From NCBI RefSeq assembly GCF_011382965.1, contig NZ_CP049934.1:1116001-1180000 (forward strand): a stretch of DNA of 64,000 nucleotides, given 5' to 3'. Source of the DNA: Leucobacter insecticola. GTDB taxonomy: Bacteria > Actinomycetota > Actinomycetes > Actinomycetales > Microbacteriaceae. Both the position numbers and the translations under genes were made by a program. Position 1 is the first letter of the stretch; each line of letters opens with the position of its first letter. This document shows positions 46,299 to 56,128 of this stretch, piece by piece. The notes below the pieces were generated by a model. It searched no databases and was not told where the DNA came from. It saw only the letters and a program-made list of their open reading frames with translations.

Positions 46299-47974
46299 TG
46301 CAGTGGCTCCTCGGTGCGCGAGGTCGTGGACGGGGCTGCCCCGGCATCCGCACCAATCACGGCGCCCGGATTCATGATGGCGGCGGGATCGAGCTCCCGC
46401 TTGATCGCGCGCAGGATCCGGATCCCTGTCTCGCCGACCTCTTCGCGCAGCCACGGTGCGTGATCCCGCCCCACCGCGTGGTGGTGCGAGATGGTGCCGG
46501 AGGCTTCGAGGATCGCGTCGTTGACCCCGGCCTTGATGGGAGCCCACGCGGCAAGCGGATCCTCGCGGACGCTCGCGAGTACGGTGAAGTAGAGCGAGGC
46601 ACCGGTGGGGTAGATGTGCGAGATGTGGCACATGATGTACGACTTTGATCCGATGCGCGCGAAACCGTCCTTGAGGGCAGCCTCGACCGCATCCCGGAGC
46701 TTGGGCAAATTCGCCCAGGTGCTTGCGGTCTCCAGCGTCTCGCAGAACACCCCGGCATCGAGCAGCGCGTCGCGAAGGTAGGGGCCGTCGAAGCGGCTCT
46801 GCATCCAGTCCGCAGCGTCGCCTTCTCCCGCGGACACGCCGCCCGCGGCGCGTAGGAGCGCAGAGGTCCGGGCTCGCCGCTCGGCGATCTCTGTGCTCGC
46901 GTTCGCGCCCGCGCCCTCATACACGGTGACGGCACTCGCCCCCTTGGCGAGAATCTTGCCGATCTTGCCGAGCTGTGCGAGACTGACGGCCGTTTCTGCC
47001 TCGTCGGAGAGACGGATCACGGTGGGCCCGGATCCCGCCTGGGCGACCTGCCGCAGTCCCTCCGATCCGGCGGCGAAACTCGGAAACGTCCACGCCTCGA
47101 ATACGCGCTCAGTGGGGACGGGGTGCACCCGCAGCGTGACCTCGGTGATCACCCCAAAGATCCCCTCGGACCCCAAGAACACGCGGATGAGGTCTGGCCC
47201 AGCGGCGGATCCCGGCGAACGCCCGAGCTCGAGGTCCCCGGTGGGGGTGGCGACGCGGATCCCGGTCACCATGGTGTCGAAGCGTCCGTAGCCGGCCGAG
47301 TTCTGGCCGGAGGATCTGGCCGCGGCAAAACCGCCGATCGTTGCGTAGCGGAAACTCTGCGGGTAGTGCCCGAGTTCGAAGCCGTGCGCCGCGAGAGCCG
47401 CTTCCGCGTCTGGCCCGGTCGTGCCCGCGGCGAGCACGGCCTCTCCGCTGAGCGGATCGAAGCGCAGCAGTCCGGTGAGGCGGCGCAGATCGAGCGCGAT
47501 GACGGCCCGGTGTGCTCCGCGCTCGGGGTCGAGCGCGCCGACAACACTGCTGCCGCCGCCGAACGGGATCACAGCGATTCCGTGTGCCGCTGCGAGGGCG
47601 AGACAGGCGCGTACCTCGTCGTGGCTGCCGGGGCGCACAACCGCGTCGGGCGCGGCTTGGTTCTGAGCCCGCCGCCGAAGCAGATCGGGGGTGGATCTCC
47701 CGCCCGCATGGTAGATGCGCGCAGCCTGCGACGTGTCGACACTTGCCTCGCCTACTGCCTCTCGCAGCGCACCCAGATCTTCGGCGCTCAGGGCAATTGG
47801 CGCGAGATTGACGCTCTCGAGTTCAACAGAAGCTTCAGGCTTGCGCACGCGCCCCAGCAGCAGCGGCAACAGCGCGTGTACCGCGCGGGGCAGCGGTTTT
47901 GCCCGCTCAGGATCACCCCAACCGTTCCAGCGCATCGGCTGATCTTCATGGGGCCCAACGCTTTCCACGCTCAT
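46295..47974 (-). CDS. FAD-linked oxidase, alkyl-DHAP-synthase-like
   Basis: 559 residues of the vanillyl-alcohol-oxidase type. MRWNGWGDP near residue 14 is the hallmark of alkyldihydroxyacetonephosphate synthases. PDAVVRPGSHDEVRACL and VIPFGGGSSVVGA form the FAD domain, and ISHHHAVGRDHAPWL near the end is the active-site His cluster. Eukaryotic relatives make ether lipids; bacterial ones are uncharacterised flavoproteins. The start at 47974 or at the ATG of MRW (47935) cannot be decided. It is divergent from glpD and coupled to the lipid kinase. Confidence 0.87.
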   Translation of the reverse strand: MSVESVGPHEDQPMRWNGWGDPERAKPLPRAVHALLPLLLGRVRKPEASVELESVNLAPIALSAEDLGALREAVGEASVDTSQAARIYHAGGRSTPDLLRRRAQNQAAPDAVVRPGSHDEVRACLALAAAHGIAVIPFGGGSSVVGALDPERGAHRAVIALDLRRLTGLLRFDPLSGEAVLAAGTTGPDAEAALAAHGFELGHYPQSFRYATIGGFAAARSSGQNSAGYGRFDTMVTGIRVATPTGDLELGRSPGSAAGPDLIRVFLGSEGIFGVITEVTLRVHPVPTERVFEAWTFPSFAAGSEGLRQVAQAGSGPTVIRLSDEAETAVSLAQLGKIGKILAKGASAVTVYEGAGANASTEIAERRARTSALLRAAGGVSAGEGDAADWMQSRFDGPYLRDALLDAGVFCETLETASTWANLPKLRDAVEAALKDGFARIGSKSYIMCHISHIYPTGASLYFTVLASVREDPLAAWAPIKAGVNDAILEASGTISHHHAVGRDHAPWLREEVGETGIRILRAIKRELDPAAIMNPGAVIGADAGAAPSTTSRTEEPLQ

Positions 47975-47991
47975 GCATTACAGTGTGGCAT

Positions 47992-49496
47992 GTGAGCGTC
48001 TCCTCAGCTACTTCTCTGAACGCGGCCAGACGTCGGCGTGAGCTCGAACTTGCCTCACTCGATACCACCGACGTGCTGGTCGTTGGTGGCGGAATCACCG
48101 GCGCGGGCGTCGCCCTCGACGCGGCATCTCGCGGACTCAGTGTGGTGCTCATCGAAGCCGAGGATCTCGCTTTCGGTACGAGTCGCTGGAGCTCGAAGCT
48201 TGTGCACGGCGGTCTGCGCTACCTCGCCACGGGCGACTTTGCGACAGCACGGGAAAGTGCGATCGAGCGCCATGTGCTGATGACGCAGATCGCCCCGCAC
48301 TTGATCCGGCCCCTCCCGCAGTTGCTACCGTTCGCTCCCGGGGTGACGCTGCTGCAGCGCGCCGCGGGTGTCGCGGGCATGGGCGTCGGGGATCTGCTGC
48401 GGATGCAAGCCCGGACCCCGCGCAGCGTGCTTCCCGGGCCGCAGGTGGTGGGACGCCGCACCGCCCTGCGGCTTGCCCCGACGCTGCAGTCGCGGGGGCT
48501 GCGCGGCGGCATGCTGTCCTTCGACGGGCAACTCACAGACGACGCGAAACTTGTGGTCACCATCGCGCGCACCGCGGCCGGGCACGGGGCGAGGATCCTG
48601 ACCCGCGTGCGAGCGGCCGAACTGCGTCACGACGGCGCGAGTGTCTGCGACTCACTGACGGGGGAGCGGTTCGAGATCCGCGCCCGCAGCGTCATCAACG
48701 CGACGGGGGTCTGGGCGGGCACGCTTGACAGTGGCATCGCGGTGCGCCCGAGCCGCGGCACCCACCTGGTCCTCGACGCCGCAGATCTCGGCGATCCACA
48801 GGCCGCAATCACGATCCCGCACGAGGGATCCGTGAGTCGCTATGTGTTCGCGCTGCCTCAGGGGAACGGGCGCGTCTTTCTGGGGCTCACCGACGAGGAT
48901 GCGCCGGGCCCGGTGCCCGCTATTCCCGAGCCGACGGAGGAGGAGATCTCCTTCCTGCTGGCCAGCCTGAACCGGGTGGTGGAGACGCCGGTGCGGCGGG
49001 ATCAGGTGCGCGGGCCTTCGCGGGGTTGCGGCCGCTGATTTCTGGGGCTGGATCCGGCGCTGGATCTGAATCCGGCGCCACCGCCGACATCTCGCGGAAG
49101 CACCTCGTGAATCAATCCGCGGCGGGCTTCATCAACGTGCTCGGCGGGAAGCTCACGACCTATCGCCGCATGGCGGAAGACGCCGTTGATCTTGCCGTGC
49201 GCGCGTGTGGACTACGAGTTGGTGGATCTACGGTGCCGCCCAGCCGCACGGCCGGGCTCAGGATCGTCGCCGCGGACGATGCGCGCGCCACGGCTTCGCG
49301 GTCCGACGCCGCTGAACCGGTCGCCCCGGGCGTGCCGGTCACTCGCGCCGAGGTCGAATATGCCGTGCGCGTCGAGGGCGCCCTGACGGTGGAAGACGTG
49401 CTCGACCGCCGCACCCGCATCGGTCTCGTCGACGCTGACCGCGCTGCCGCCGAGCCGATCGTCTCTGAGATCGTCGCAGAGACGCTCGCCGAGTAG
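47992..49496 (+). CDS. glpD: Aerobic glycerol-3-phosphate dehydrogenase (one-base frame break)
   Basis: About 501 residues if one G is added to GGG 49012-49014. This FAD enzyme oxidises glycerol 3-phosphate to dihydroxyacetone phosphate at the membrane. DVLVVGGGITGAGVALDAASRG, SSKLVHGGLRYLATGDFATARES and VINATGVWAG are typical, and after the break come FINVLGGKLTTYRRMAEDAVD and a C-terminal helical domain. The restored junction reads RGAFAGLRPLIS. An insert, SGAGSGAGSESGA, is coded by GGATCC-type repeats. The GTG follows TACAGT by seven bases, so the mRNA is probably leaderless. Confidence 0.93.
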
Positions 49497-49541
49497 CGCC
49501 CGCTCTCGCGGCCGGTACGTCCCGGCGCCCGCAGTTTTGGT

Positions 49542-49616
49542 GAGCGACCGCCTTGCCGACGAGTGACCCCCTTATCCGCGGGTTGCTAAGGGAGTCACTC
49601 GCGGATAGGGGGGGCA
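49542..49616. repeat. Intergenic palindromic repeat, family A, copy 3
   Basis: GAGCGACCGCC and GAGTGACCCCCTTATCCGCG are followed by their mirror, AAGGGAGTCACTCGCGG and then GATAGGGGGG. The layout is as in copies 1 and 2, though more diverged. It lies between glpD and the decayed insertion sequence. Confidence 0.65.
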
Positions 49617-49657
49617 TTCACCGCATCGCCCCGCGTCATTCTGATTGGGAGTGATTT

Positions 49658-51031
49658 TGTCAAGTGGGCGACGAGACTCATCTAATGTGCTCGCGAAATG
49701 GGGTACGTGCCTCATTTGAGAAATGCTCGCGAAACGCTAGCCACCCGTCGAGCATTGGGGTGTGCTGGTGAGATGGGTTCGTTGTCGGTGTCGACCAAGC
49801 GTGAAATCACGAAGAAGTATGCCCGCGAACATGCGGCGGGCTCGAAGAAAGTGAGGGGCCGACTGCTCGACGAGTTGGTCGCGATGACTGGCTGGTCGCG
49901 AGCGAACACGCGCCGGCAAGTGTCCGCAGCTAGAGCCAGGCGGGGCCCCCAACGGGCCCTGAAGTGGGCACCCCGCCCGCGAACATACGGGTACGACACG
50001 CTCAAGCTCCTGATCGTTGTGTGGATGTTCGCCGGTCAGCCCTCGGGGAAGTATCTCGCAGCAACAATGGGGATCTGGTTGCCCAAGTTGATCAAGCACG
50101 ACGAGTCTGGTGCTGACACACACCGCTTGACCGATCACACCCGAGCGCAGTTGCTGACAGTGTCGGGAGCGACGATCGACCGGTTTTTGAAACCGACTCG
50201 GGACGGGGTGCGGTTGACGGGTATTTCTGGCACGAAACCCGGACCACTATTGCGGACCTCGATCACGGTCCGTAAAGCTGGGGGTGAGCACGAGCAGGTG
50301 CCCGGGTTTTGTGAACTTGATCTTGTTTTGCATTGTGATCCCACACTCAGAGGGGAGTTCTGTCGCACGCTGACGGTAGCCGATGTGCTTACTGGTTGGA
50401 CTGAGAACATGGCGTTGAAGAACGGGGCACACAGGTGGGTACTCGAAGCAATGCCGGTGATCGAGCAGAGGCTCCCCTTTCCCCTCATCGGGATCGATAG
50501 CGATAACGGGGGCGAGTTCATGAATGCGGCCCTCATCCAATGGGCGGATGAGCGTGGACTGTTTTTCACCCGGGCCCGTCCCTACCATTCCAACGATAAT
50601 GCTCATGTTGAGCAGAAGAACGGGGACGTGGTGCGTCGCCACGCGGTTCACTACCGGCATGACACGTCAACTGAATTACGACTATTGAACGAGTGATATG
50701 CGCTCGTCAGGGTCCGGCTGAATCTGTTTACCGGGACGACGAAAGCTATCGGTTATCGAGTGAACCACAACGGGAAGAGTGTTCGCGTGTATGACTAGCC
50801 TTGAACCCCCTATCAGCGGGTCATCGATTCTGGGACACTCACCACCGTCAAAGCCGCGGAGTTCGCTGCACTGCTCGAAGAGACAAATCCCGCGGAGCTT
50901 ACACGAAAGATTACCGCGATCCAGACCCGTTTCATTCACCTTGCCGCTTCTCAGACGATGACACTCAGCGCTGGTATTTCGCGAGCAAAACTTGGTGAGG
51001 CACGCACTCAGCTTTCGCGAGCATCTTGACA
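49658..51031 (+). mobile_element. Decayed insertion sequence with a DDE transposase
   Basis: Bounded by TGTCAAG (49658-49664) and its inverse CTTGACA (51025-51031). Extended terminal words containing GCTCGCGAAA occur at both ends. The only gene inside is a transposase with three stop codons. The element is about 1.37 kb and inactive. Confidence 0.65.
49698..51029 (+). pseudogene. DDE (rve-core) transposase, three in-frame stops
   Basis: The frame runs for 444 codons and is interrupted by TGA at 50694 and by TAG and TGA near 50799-50807, all without frame change. The N-terminal HTH part (TKREITKKYAREHAAGSKK) and the catalytic core are visible, with Asp in CELDLVLHCD, Asp in IGIDSDNGGEF and Glu in AHVEQKNGDVVRRH. 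After the first stop the sense resumes as YALVRVRLNLFTGTTKAIGY. Unlike the other broken genes here, these are substitutions, so this is true decay. The IS family was not assigned. Confidence 0.8.
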
Positions 51032-51311
51032 TGAGTCGTTACGACATTCTTTTCGCAAAAGATGCAATATTGTTATTTTGTATAAATGTCACAATAAAAT
51101 CGCGATTTATTTCAAAAATCTTAGATTTAAGCTGAGAATATTGGACCCTATTTGCAACACGATTCTCCGATGGTTGACAAATCGAGAGTTATTCGATCCT
51201 CTTCACGTCAGCAAGGGTATGGACCTACCATGCGAATAACGTCAGATACCCTGACGTTCAACCCGGATCGGGTCAGAAGGAGCAGCGAAGCTCCAGATTG
51301 GAGTAAAGACA
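51032..51311. other. AT-rich promoter region of the secreted-protein gene
   Basis: The 280 bp include the most AT-rich stretch outside the integrative element (51050-51140). There is no credible gene. A Shine-Dalgarno-like GGAG (51299-51302) precedes the ATG at 51312. The composition suggests foreign DNA. Confidence 0.5.
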
Positions 51312-51976
51312 ATGACAACTACAAGGACGAAGCGCACAGCTTTGGCAGCAGTAGCACTGACGGCAGCTGTAGGGCTGTTGTTTGCGCCGACGGCGGCGAC
51401 CGCGGCTCCTACCACTTCTGTTCCAGCGGTAGCAGAGTTTGTCGAAAACCAGAGCCTTTCTGTCGACCAAATCAAGGAACGAACTACACAAATCCACGAA
51501 ACCTACACAACGGTTGGAGAGGTGCTCAGCGATACTGATGCAGAATTCATACGTTTGTATGGCAACGTCGAGTCGTCGGATGTGGCACAAACGCGGCCCG
51601 GAGCACGGGGGTGGCTTCTACTCCTTTTAATCGCTCTGGGTCAGGTGCTGGTGCAAGCGGTCAGGTCTACGGCACGATGACCCTCAATAATGCAGACTTG
51701 GGAATCACGCATAGTTGGAATGCAAGCATCACGTCATCGCGAACAGGCGGGGCGGCAGTCTCCAAGATCAAGAACTGTTTTTCTGTTCGTGGGTATGGTT
51801 TGGTCGGAACTTCAGGTGTTGGGCTAATTTACTCGACAGATCCCTGTGAAACCAAAGCAGGCAGCTATCACGCCATGTCTAAGAATGCCAGTTACAGTGG
51901 AGTATTAGTCTACTCAACAATTCAGTCCTCCGGCACTTTCTACACCGCAGGAGGATCATTCACCCTCACTTCATAG
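51312..51976 (+). CDS. Secreted protein of unknown function (one-base frame break)
   Basis: 221 residues if one G is added to GGGGG 51607-51611. A Sec signal peptide is clear: basic start (MTTTRTKRT), hydrophobic core (ALAAVALTAAVGLLF) and cleavage region APTAATAAPT. A helical acidic middle follows. The C-terminal domain is Gly/Ser/Thr-rich with two cysteines (KNCFSVRGYG and STDPCETK), probably a disulfide-bonded beta fold. No family is recognised. It is flanked on both sides by decayed insertion sequences and an AT-rich promoter, so it was probably acquired. A bacteriocin-like role is possible but unsupported. Confidence 0.6.
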
Positions 51977-52045
51977 GCCTCTGAATAGAAAGAAGTGCAC
52001 TACGTGTTGAGGGGTTGAATGCGTAGTGCATTTCACTGCTCAGAT

Positions 52046-52231
52046 TTACACGACTCCCTTGTCCGAGCTGGGGAGTCGTGGCCATACAACCAACAGTGCG
52101 ATGCCAATAGGTCCGGTGAGGAGCGTGGTCAGAAACCATCGCCATGAGCTCCGCCCACGCTCTTTTGCAAGTCCCCCAGAAAGCAGTGCGACCGATATCC
52201 AAGCCAGCGCAGCAATTGATACTCCAAACAT
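52046..52231 (-). CDS. Small two-helix membrane protein
   Basis: 61 residues with two membrane helices (VSIAALAWISVALLSGGLA and FLTTLLTGPIGIALLVVWP) joined by a basic loop, AKERGRSSWRW. The layout is common in actinobacterial small membrane proteins of unknown function. No good ribosome-binding site was found. Confidence 0.5.
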   Translation of the reverse strand: MFGVSIAALAWISVALLSGGLAKERGRSSWRWFLTTLLTGPIGIALLVVWPRLPSSDKGVV

Positions 52232-52329
52232 GCCGTTAAGTCTAGCTCCCCGCCCAAACCCAAGCCACGGTAGATCCTAAGTTGTAGCCTATTTCGGTTC
52301 TTAGAGACCTGTCGGTGGTGACTGCTCAT

Positions 52330-52705
52330 CGGAACTAAACGTTCTTGTCACGGATGCCAACGTGGCTTGGACGTCCTCTTTTTTGGTCACTCCTGATGGG
52401 AGAATGAGTTTTGATGGTGCCGCGACGAGCGTGGGGAATCCGGCCTGGGTGAGGGCCCTGGCGAGTCGAAACCCTGTCGAGCCCGCCTCGTACGCGACCG
52501 CGACGGTGATCTAGCTCTGTGACCCAGGCCATGAAGCTATCGGTGTCGGCGGGGAGTTTCGCTTCGAATACGTCACTGGTGAGGGTATCGATCGCGGCCG
52601 CGCGTACGCTCCTCGCGTGCACGTCTAAACCAATTGAAGTACGCTCGTTAAGTACTGGGGCCTCCGTTGACTGTGGGCATCCCGAGCCGCTCTCGGGATG
52701 ATACA
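52330..52705 (-). pseudogene. Remnant of a second IS110-type transposase
   Basis: The start ERTSIGLDVHARSVRAAAID is the N-terminus of an IS110-family transposase. In another frame the sequence continues as VAYEAGSTGFRLARALTQAG, again IS110-like, and then stops being recognisable. Only about 110 residues' worth survive, with at least one frame break. It differs from the intact copy at 34998. Confidence 0.7.
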
Positions 52706-52764
52706 CGATCATGCAACTTGAGGCCCTGGGCCGGCAACCCCCAAAAGACAAAAGCTCCACACAC

Positions 52765-52998
52765 TTAGGGGCTGCGCGCAGTCGCAGAATCGGATGTCAT
52801 CGGCGCTTGGATCCCGCGGGAATAGCGGTCTGATGCGGCGAGGATCCTGCGACTCGCTGCGCTCGCGCAGGATGACGGGCGCAAGGTTCCCTCGTTAATG
52901 CCGAGATCCACAGCGCACTGCGCGATCGGGCGCTTCGAGGTGATCACCAACTCAACCGCGTCAGCCTTGAACTGAGGCGTGTACTTCTTCCGATCCAT
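52765..52998 (-). pseudogene. Remnant of an IS3-type OrfA transposase
   Basis: MDRKKYTPQFKADAVELVIT and AQCAVDLGINEGTL are the N-terminal HTH of an IS3-family OrfA. After about 38 residues the coding sense is lost in a repeat containing CGTCATCCTGCG (family D). AGGAGG upstream of the ATG is preserved. No OrfB follows. Confidence 0.7.
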
Positions 52999-53115
52999 AT
53001 GAAACAGTTCCTCCTAACAACTGTCTCAACAAACTGTACGGCCGCAGTACGGCCGCATGTCGCTGGAGTGCAGGATGACGGGGTGTCGGTGGATCGACGG
53101 ATGACGGGGCGGAGG
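52840..53115. repeat. Family D repeat words around the IS3 remnant
   Basis: GGATCCTGCGACTCG ... GCGCAGGATGACGGG lies at about 52842-52880 and truncates the OrfA remnant. GTGCAGGATGACGGGG and CGGATGACGGGGCGG lie near 53069-53108. They share GCAGGATGACGGG with the hairpin at 43552-43593. Confidence 0.6.
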
Positions 53116-53226
53116 GGGACGGGGCGGGCGGCGGGCCCCGAGCGCACGTAGGCTGGACGGCGTGTAAGGTTTGGAATACCAAGCGGCAGTGGTGGCAGTG
53201 AGCGACAGGCGGCGTAAGGAGTCACA

Positions 53227-55053
53227 GTGGCGGGACTGAGCAGGCGCGGCTTCATAGCCGGGATCGGCGCGCTCGCCGCAGTCGCCGGCATCGAGGTAGA
53301 TGCGTTCGGCAGACAGACCGTGAAACGGCTCGAAGCGATCGAAAACGGCCTGCCGCTGGGCGACGCACCCTCCACGCTCGAACAGACCTTCGTGCGCGGT
53401 CCGGTGCTGCAGGGCAGCTACCGTGCGATCACAACGGGACCGGGGGAACCGTATCTGCCGCGCCTCGACATCTTGGGCACAGAGCCGGATCCCGCCCGCA
53501 CTGCGGCCCGCCGCTCGCTCCTGTACATGGCGCACCTGTCTGATCTGCACCTCATCGATGCGCAGACTCCGTGCCGTTTGGAACCGCTGATCGACCTGAA
53601 TCACGGCACCTGGGCCGGCGCGTTTCGTCCGCAGGAAACCCTCACCGCCGCTGTCGTTTCGCAGATGGTCGAGGGCTACTACATCGCGCGCTACAGCCCG
53701 CTCACCGGCGCACCCATTGCTGCCGCGATCGTCACCGGCGACAGCACCGACATGCTTTCAGAGCTGGAGCTCCGCTGGTACATCGACCTGCTCGACGGCG
53801 GCGAGATTGATCCCGGATCCGCTGGCGACGACTACCACGGTGTGCAGGTGTGGGAGGAGGCCCCGTGGGCGTATCATCCCGGCAACCCCGACGGCGGTGA
53901 CTTCGCGAAGTACGGTTTCCCGAAGCTCCCAGAGTTGCTGCAGCAGGCGGTGAGTCAGAAGATCACTTCGATCGGACTGCCAATGCCGTGGTACACGGTG
54001 TTTGGCAACCACGACGCCATGTTCTACGGCACCTTCGGCGTCACGGATCAGATGCGGCAGATGGCGGTGGGAAGTCGCAAGTCTTTCGAGATGACCACCA
54101 CCCTCGCCAATATGCTCAACGAGTACTCCGCGCAAAACGGCGCGCTCACTCAGGGCGCAGGATCGATCCGGGACCTGTTCGGTGCTGTCGGCATGAACGC
54201 GGTGCCCGCAAACCCCAAACGGCGTCTCTACGACAGTCGCGAGTTCATGGCCGAGCACTTCAACTCGCCCGCTGCGCCAGGCCCCGTCGGTCACGGCTTT
54301 ACCGAGGAGAACCTGCGCAGCGGCGAGACCTGGTGGAAGGCGGACCTCAGCGGATCGGTGCGGCTCCTTGGACTCGACACCTGCAACACGGTGGCGGGGC
54401 CCGACGGCGCGGTTTCCGAGGCGCAGTTCGAGTGGCTCGGGCAGGAGCTGAGGCAGGCCGAGCGGGAGGGCAAGCTGATCCTGATCGCGTCCCACCACAA
54501 CAGCCACACGCTCGATAATCCCTCGCGAAAGCCCGGCGAAACCGGGCGGCTCTACTTCTCCAAGGATCTGCTCGAGCTGCTCCTAAAGCACCCGGTAGTG
54601 ATCGCGTGGCTCAACGGGCACACGCACATCAACGAGATTCTGGCGCACACGCGAGCTGCTTCGGGGACGGACGAATCGGCGCAGCCGGGTGGTTTCTGGG
54701 AGATCACGACCGCGTCGTGCATCGACTTCCCGCAGCAGCAACAGACCATTGAGATCATGGACAATCGCGATGGCACGCTGTCCCTGTTCACGACCGTGAT
54801 CGATCACGCCTCGCCTGCCACGCCGACCGGTGACGGGTCCGCCGCTGATCTCGCCGCCCGCAGCAGAGAACTCTCGCTCAACGATTGGATCGCGGAGCCG
54901 CTGATGCGCCGTGGATCCCCACTCGACCGCAATACCGAGCTCTTGCTGCCGGCGCCGTTTCCGCTCGACGGCTTCAGCGATGCGATGATCGAAAAGGAAC
55001 GCATGACACACATCGCCCGGATTACCGCGCAGGAGAAGGCGGTTGGGGGGTGA
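53227..55053 (+). CDS. Tat-exported metallophosphoesterase (TIGR03767-like)
   Basis: 608-residue calcineurin-like phosphoesterase. The start MAGLSRRGFIAGIGALAAVA is a twin-arginine signal. Metal motifs are MAHLSDLHLIDAQ, VTGDSTD, VFGNHDAMFYG, SHHNSHTLDN and WLNGHTHINE, in the right order. The length and insertions match the large PPA1498/TIGR03767 group. The enzyme acts outside the membrane; the substrate is unknown. AAGGAG lies seven bases before the GTG start. The stop overlaps the GTG of the next gene. Confidence 0.92.
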   Translation: MAGLSRRGFIAGIGALAAVAGIEVDAFGRQTVKRLEAIENGLPLGDAPSTLEQTFVRGPVLQGSYRAITTGPGEPYLPRLDILGTEPDPARTAARRSLLYMAHLSDLHLIDAQTPCRLEPLIDLNHGTWAGAFRPQETLTAAVVSQMVEGYYIARYSPLTGAPIAAAIVTGDSTDMLSELELRWYIDLLDGGEIDPGSAGDDYHGVQVWEEAPWAYHPGNPDGGDFAKYGFPKLPELLQQAVSQKITSIGLPMPWYTVFGNHDAMFYGTFGVTDQMRQMAVGSRKSFEMTTTLANMLNEYSAQNGALTQGAGSIRDLFGAVGMNAVPANPKRRLYDSREFMAEHFNSPAAPGPVGHGFTEENLRSGETWWKADLSGSVRLLGLDTCNTVAGPDGAVSEAQFEWLGQELRQAEREGKLILIASHHNSHTLDNPSRKPGETGRLYFSKDLLELLLKHPVVIAWLNGHTHINEILAHTRAASGTDESAQPGGFWEITTASCIDFPQQQQTIEIMDNRDGTLSLFTTVIDHASPATPTGDGSAADLAARSRELSLNDWIAEPLMRRGSPLDRNTELLLPAPFPLDGFSDAMIEKERMTHIARITAQEKAVGG

Positions 55054-55541
55054 ACGAGCAGATGAGCGAACAGAGCAGCGAACAGCGAAGCGCTCAGCAG
55101 CGCGCCTCCTGGCCGATCCGCGCGCTCGTCGCGGTCGCCGAAAAAGTGCCGCATTCAACGCCCGCCCGCCGCGTCATCCTGTCTCTGGTGGCGGTGCTCG
55201 CAGCCGCGGGAGCCGTGCTGCTCGGGATCTCGGGGCTGACGCTGTCGGAGGGGCTTGCGCCGGTGAGTGGGGATCGCGCCTCGACGGTGCGGATCGCGAC
55301 GATCGACTTCTTGGTGGCGGACGGGACCGTGTTTCTCGAGGTGCCCGAGTGCGTAGCGGATGACGATTCGACGGTGGCCTGCCTCGGTGAGACCGTCGAC
55401 GGCGAACCGGTGAAATCGCAGTCGGCGGGGGCGGATCCTGAATCTGTAGAGATCAGTGTCGCGGATCGCGTCGTCTATTCAGGGCTGATCGAAGACGTGC
55501 TGAGCGAAGCTGCCGACGGCGGAAAGGCGGGCGCACCGTGA
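55050..55541 (+). CDS. Membrane-anchored hypothetical protein
   Basis: 163 residues: a Gln/Ser-rich start, one membrane helix (VILSLVAVLAAAGAVLLGISGL) and an extracytoplasmic acidic domain with two cysteines (VPECVADDD, VACLGETV). It starts at a GTG overlapping the phosphoesterase stop, so it is translated with it. It may assist or anchor the exported enzyme; no family is recognised. Confidence 0.75.
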   Translation: MNEQMSEQSSEQRSAQQRASWPIRALVAVAEKVPHSTPARRVILSLVAVLAAAGAVLLGISGLTLSEGLAPVSGDRASTVRIATIDFLVADGTVFLEVPECVADDDSTVACLGETVDGEPVKSQSAGADPESVEISVADRVVYSGLIEDVLSEAADGGKAGAP

Positions 55542-56128
55542 GCGCAGACACAGAAGCCGACGTGAAAACTGGCACCAACACAGATGCTCAGCCCAAGCCG
55601 CTGCCCCCGGTGGGTGGCGTGCTCATCACCGTGGCCGCCCTGCTGCAGACGGCCCTTGCCGGCTTCGGCGGTGCCCCGCTCGCCGCGATTCTCTCGGGTC
55701 TCCTCGTCGTGCTCGTGCTCGCCGTGACCGCGTCGTGGGTGGCCGCGGGATCGGTCGAGAGGTTTCGTGGTCCGGGCGCGATCTTGATCCTGTGCTCGCT
55801 CGCCTGTGTGCTCGTGATCAGTGCGCTGCTGGTCGCTTATCCTTTCGGCGCGCTCGTGGTGGCGCTGATGCCACCCGTGCTGATGACCGTTGCCACGAAA
55901 CGTCCCTGGGCTGACCTCGGCAGGATCTGGGGCCGAGCCCCCTGGCGGGCGTTCGGCTGGCTCGTGCTGAGCCTGCTGATGTGCACGGGCGTGTGGGTGC
56001 TCGGCACGGCCCTCGGCCTTGTTGGCGCCGGGGTGATTGGTGCCTTCGCCTGGTGGGTGGTGTTCGGGATCGTGCAGTTCCGCGTGCTCAAGGGCTGGGA
56101 CGCGATCCTGAGCCGGGCGTTCAGGTAG
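55538..56128 (+). CDS. Multi-pass membrane protein
   Basis: 196 residues with a hydrophilic start and about five to six membrane helices (for example GVLITVAALLQTALAGF, ILILCSLACVLVISALLVAY, AGVIGAFAWWVVFGIVQF). It overlaps the previous stop (GTGA), completing a three-gene operon with the phosphoesterase. The stop overlaps the convergent permease gene by eight bases. Function is unknown. Confidence 0.75.
   Translation: MSADTEADVKTGTNTDAQPKPLPPVGGVLITVAALLQTALAGFGGAPLAAILSGLLVVLVLAVTASWVAAGSVERFRGPGAILILCSLACVLVISALLVAYPFGALVVALMPPVLMTVATKRPWADLGRIWGRAPWRAFGWLVLSLLMCTGVWVLGTALGLVGAGVIGAFAWWVVFGIVQFRVLKGWDAILSRAFR

Noticed and set aside
51152..51538. Open frame covering the promoter and start of the secreted-protein gene
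   Set aside because: It has no ribosome-binding site, an AT-rich start and no signal peptide. The frame starting at 51312 has a clear Sec signal.
52335..52760. Intact small gene in the second IS110 remnant
   Set aside because: The frame begins as an IS110 N-terminus and then turns into nonsense, while the true continuation is in another frame.
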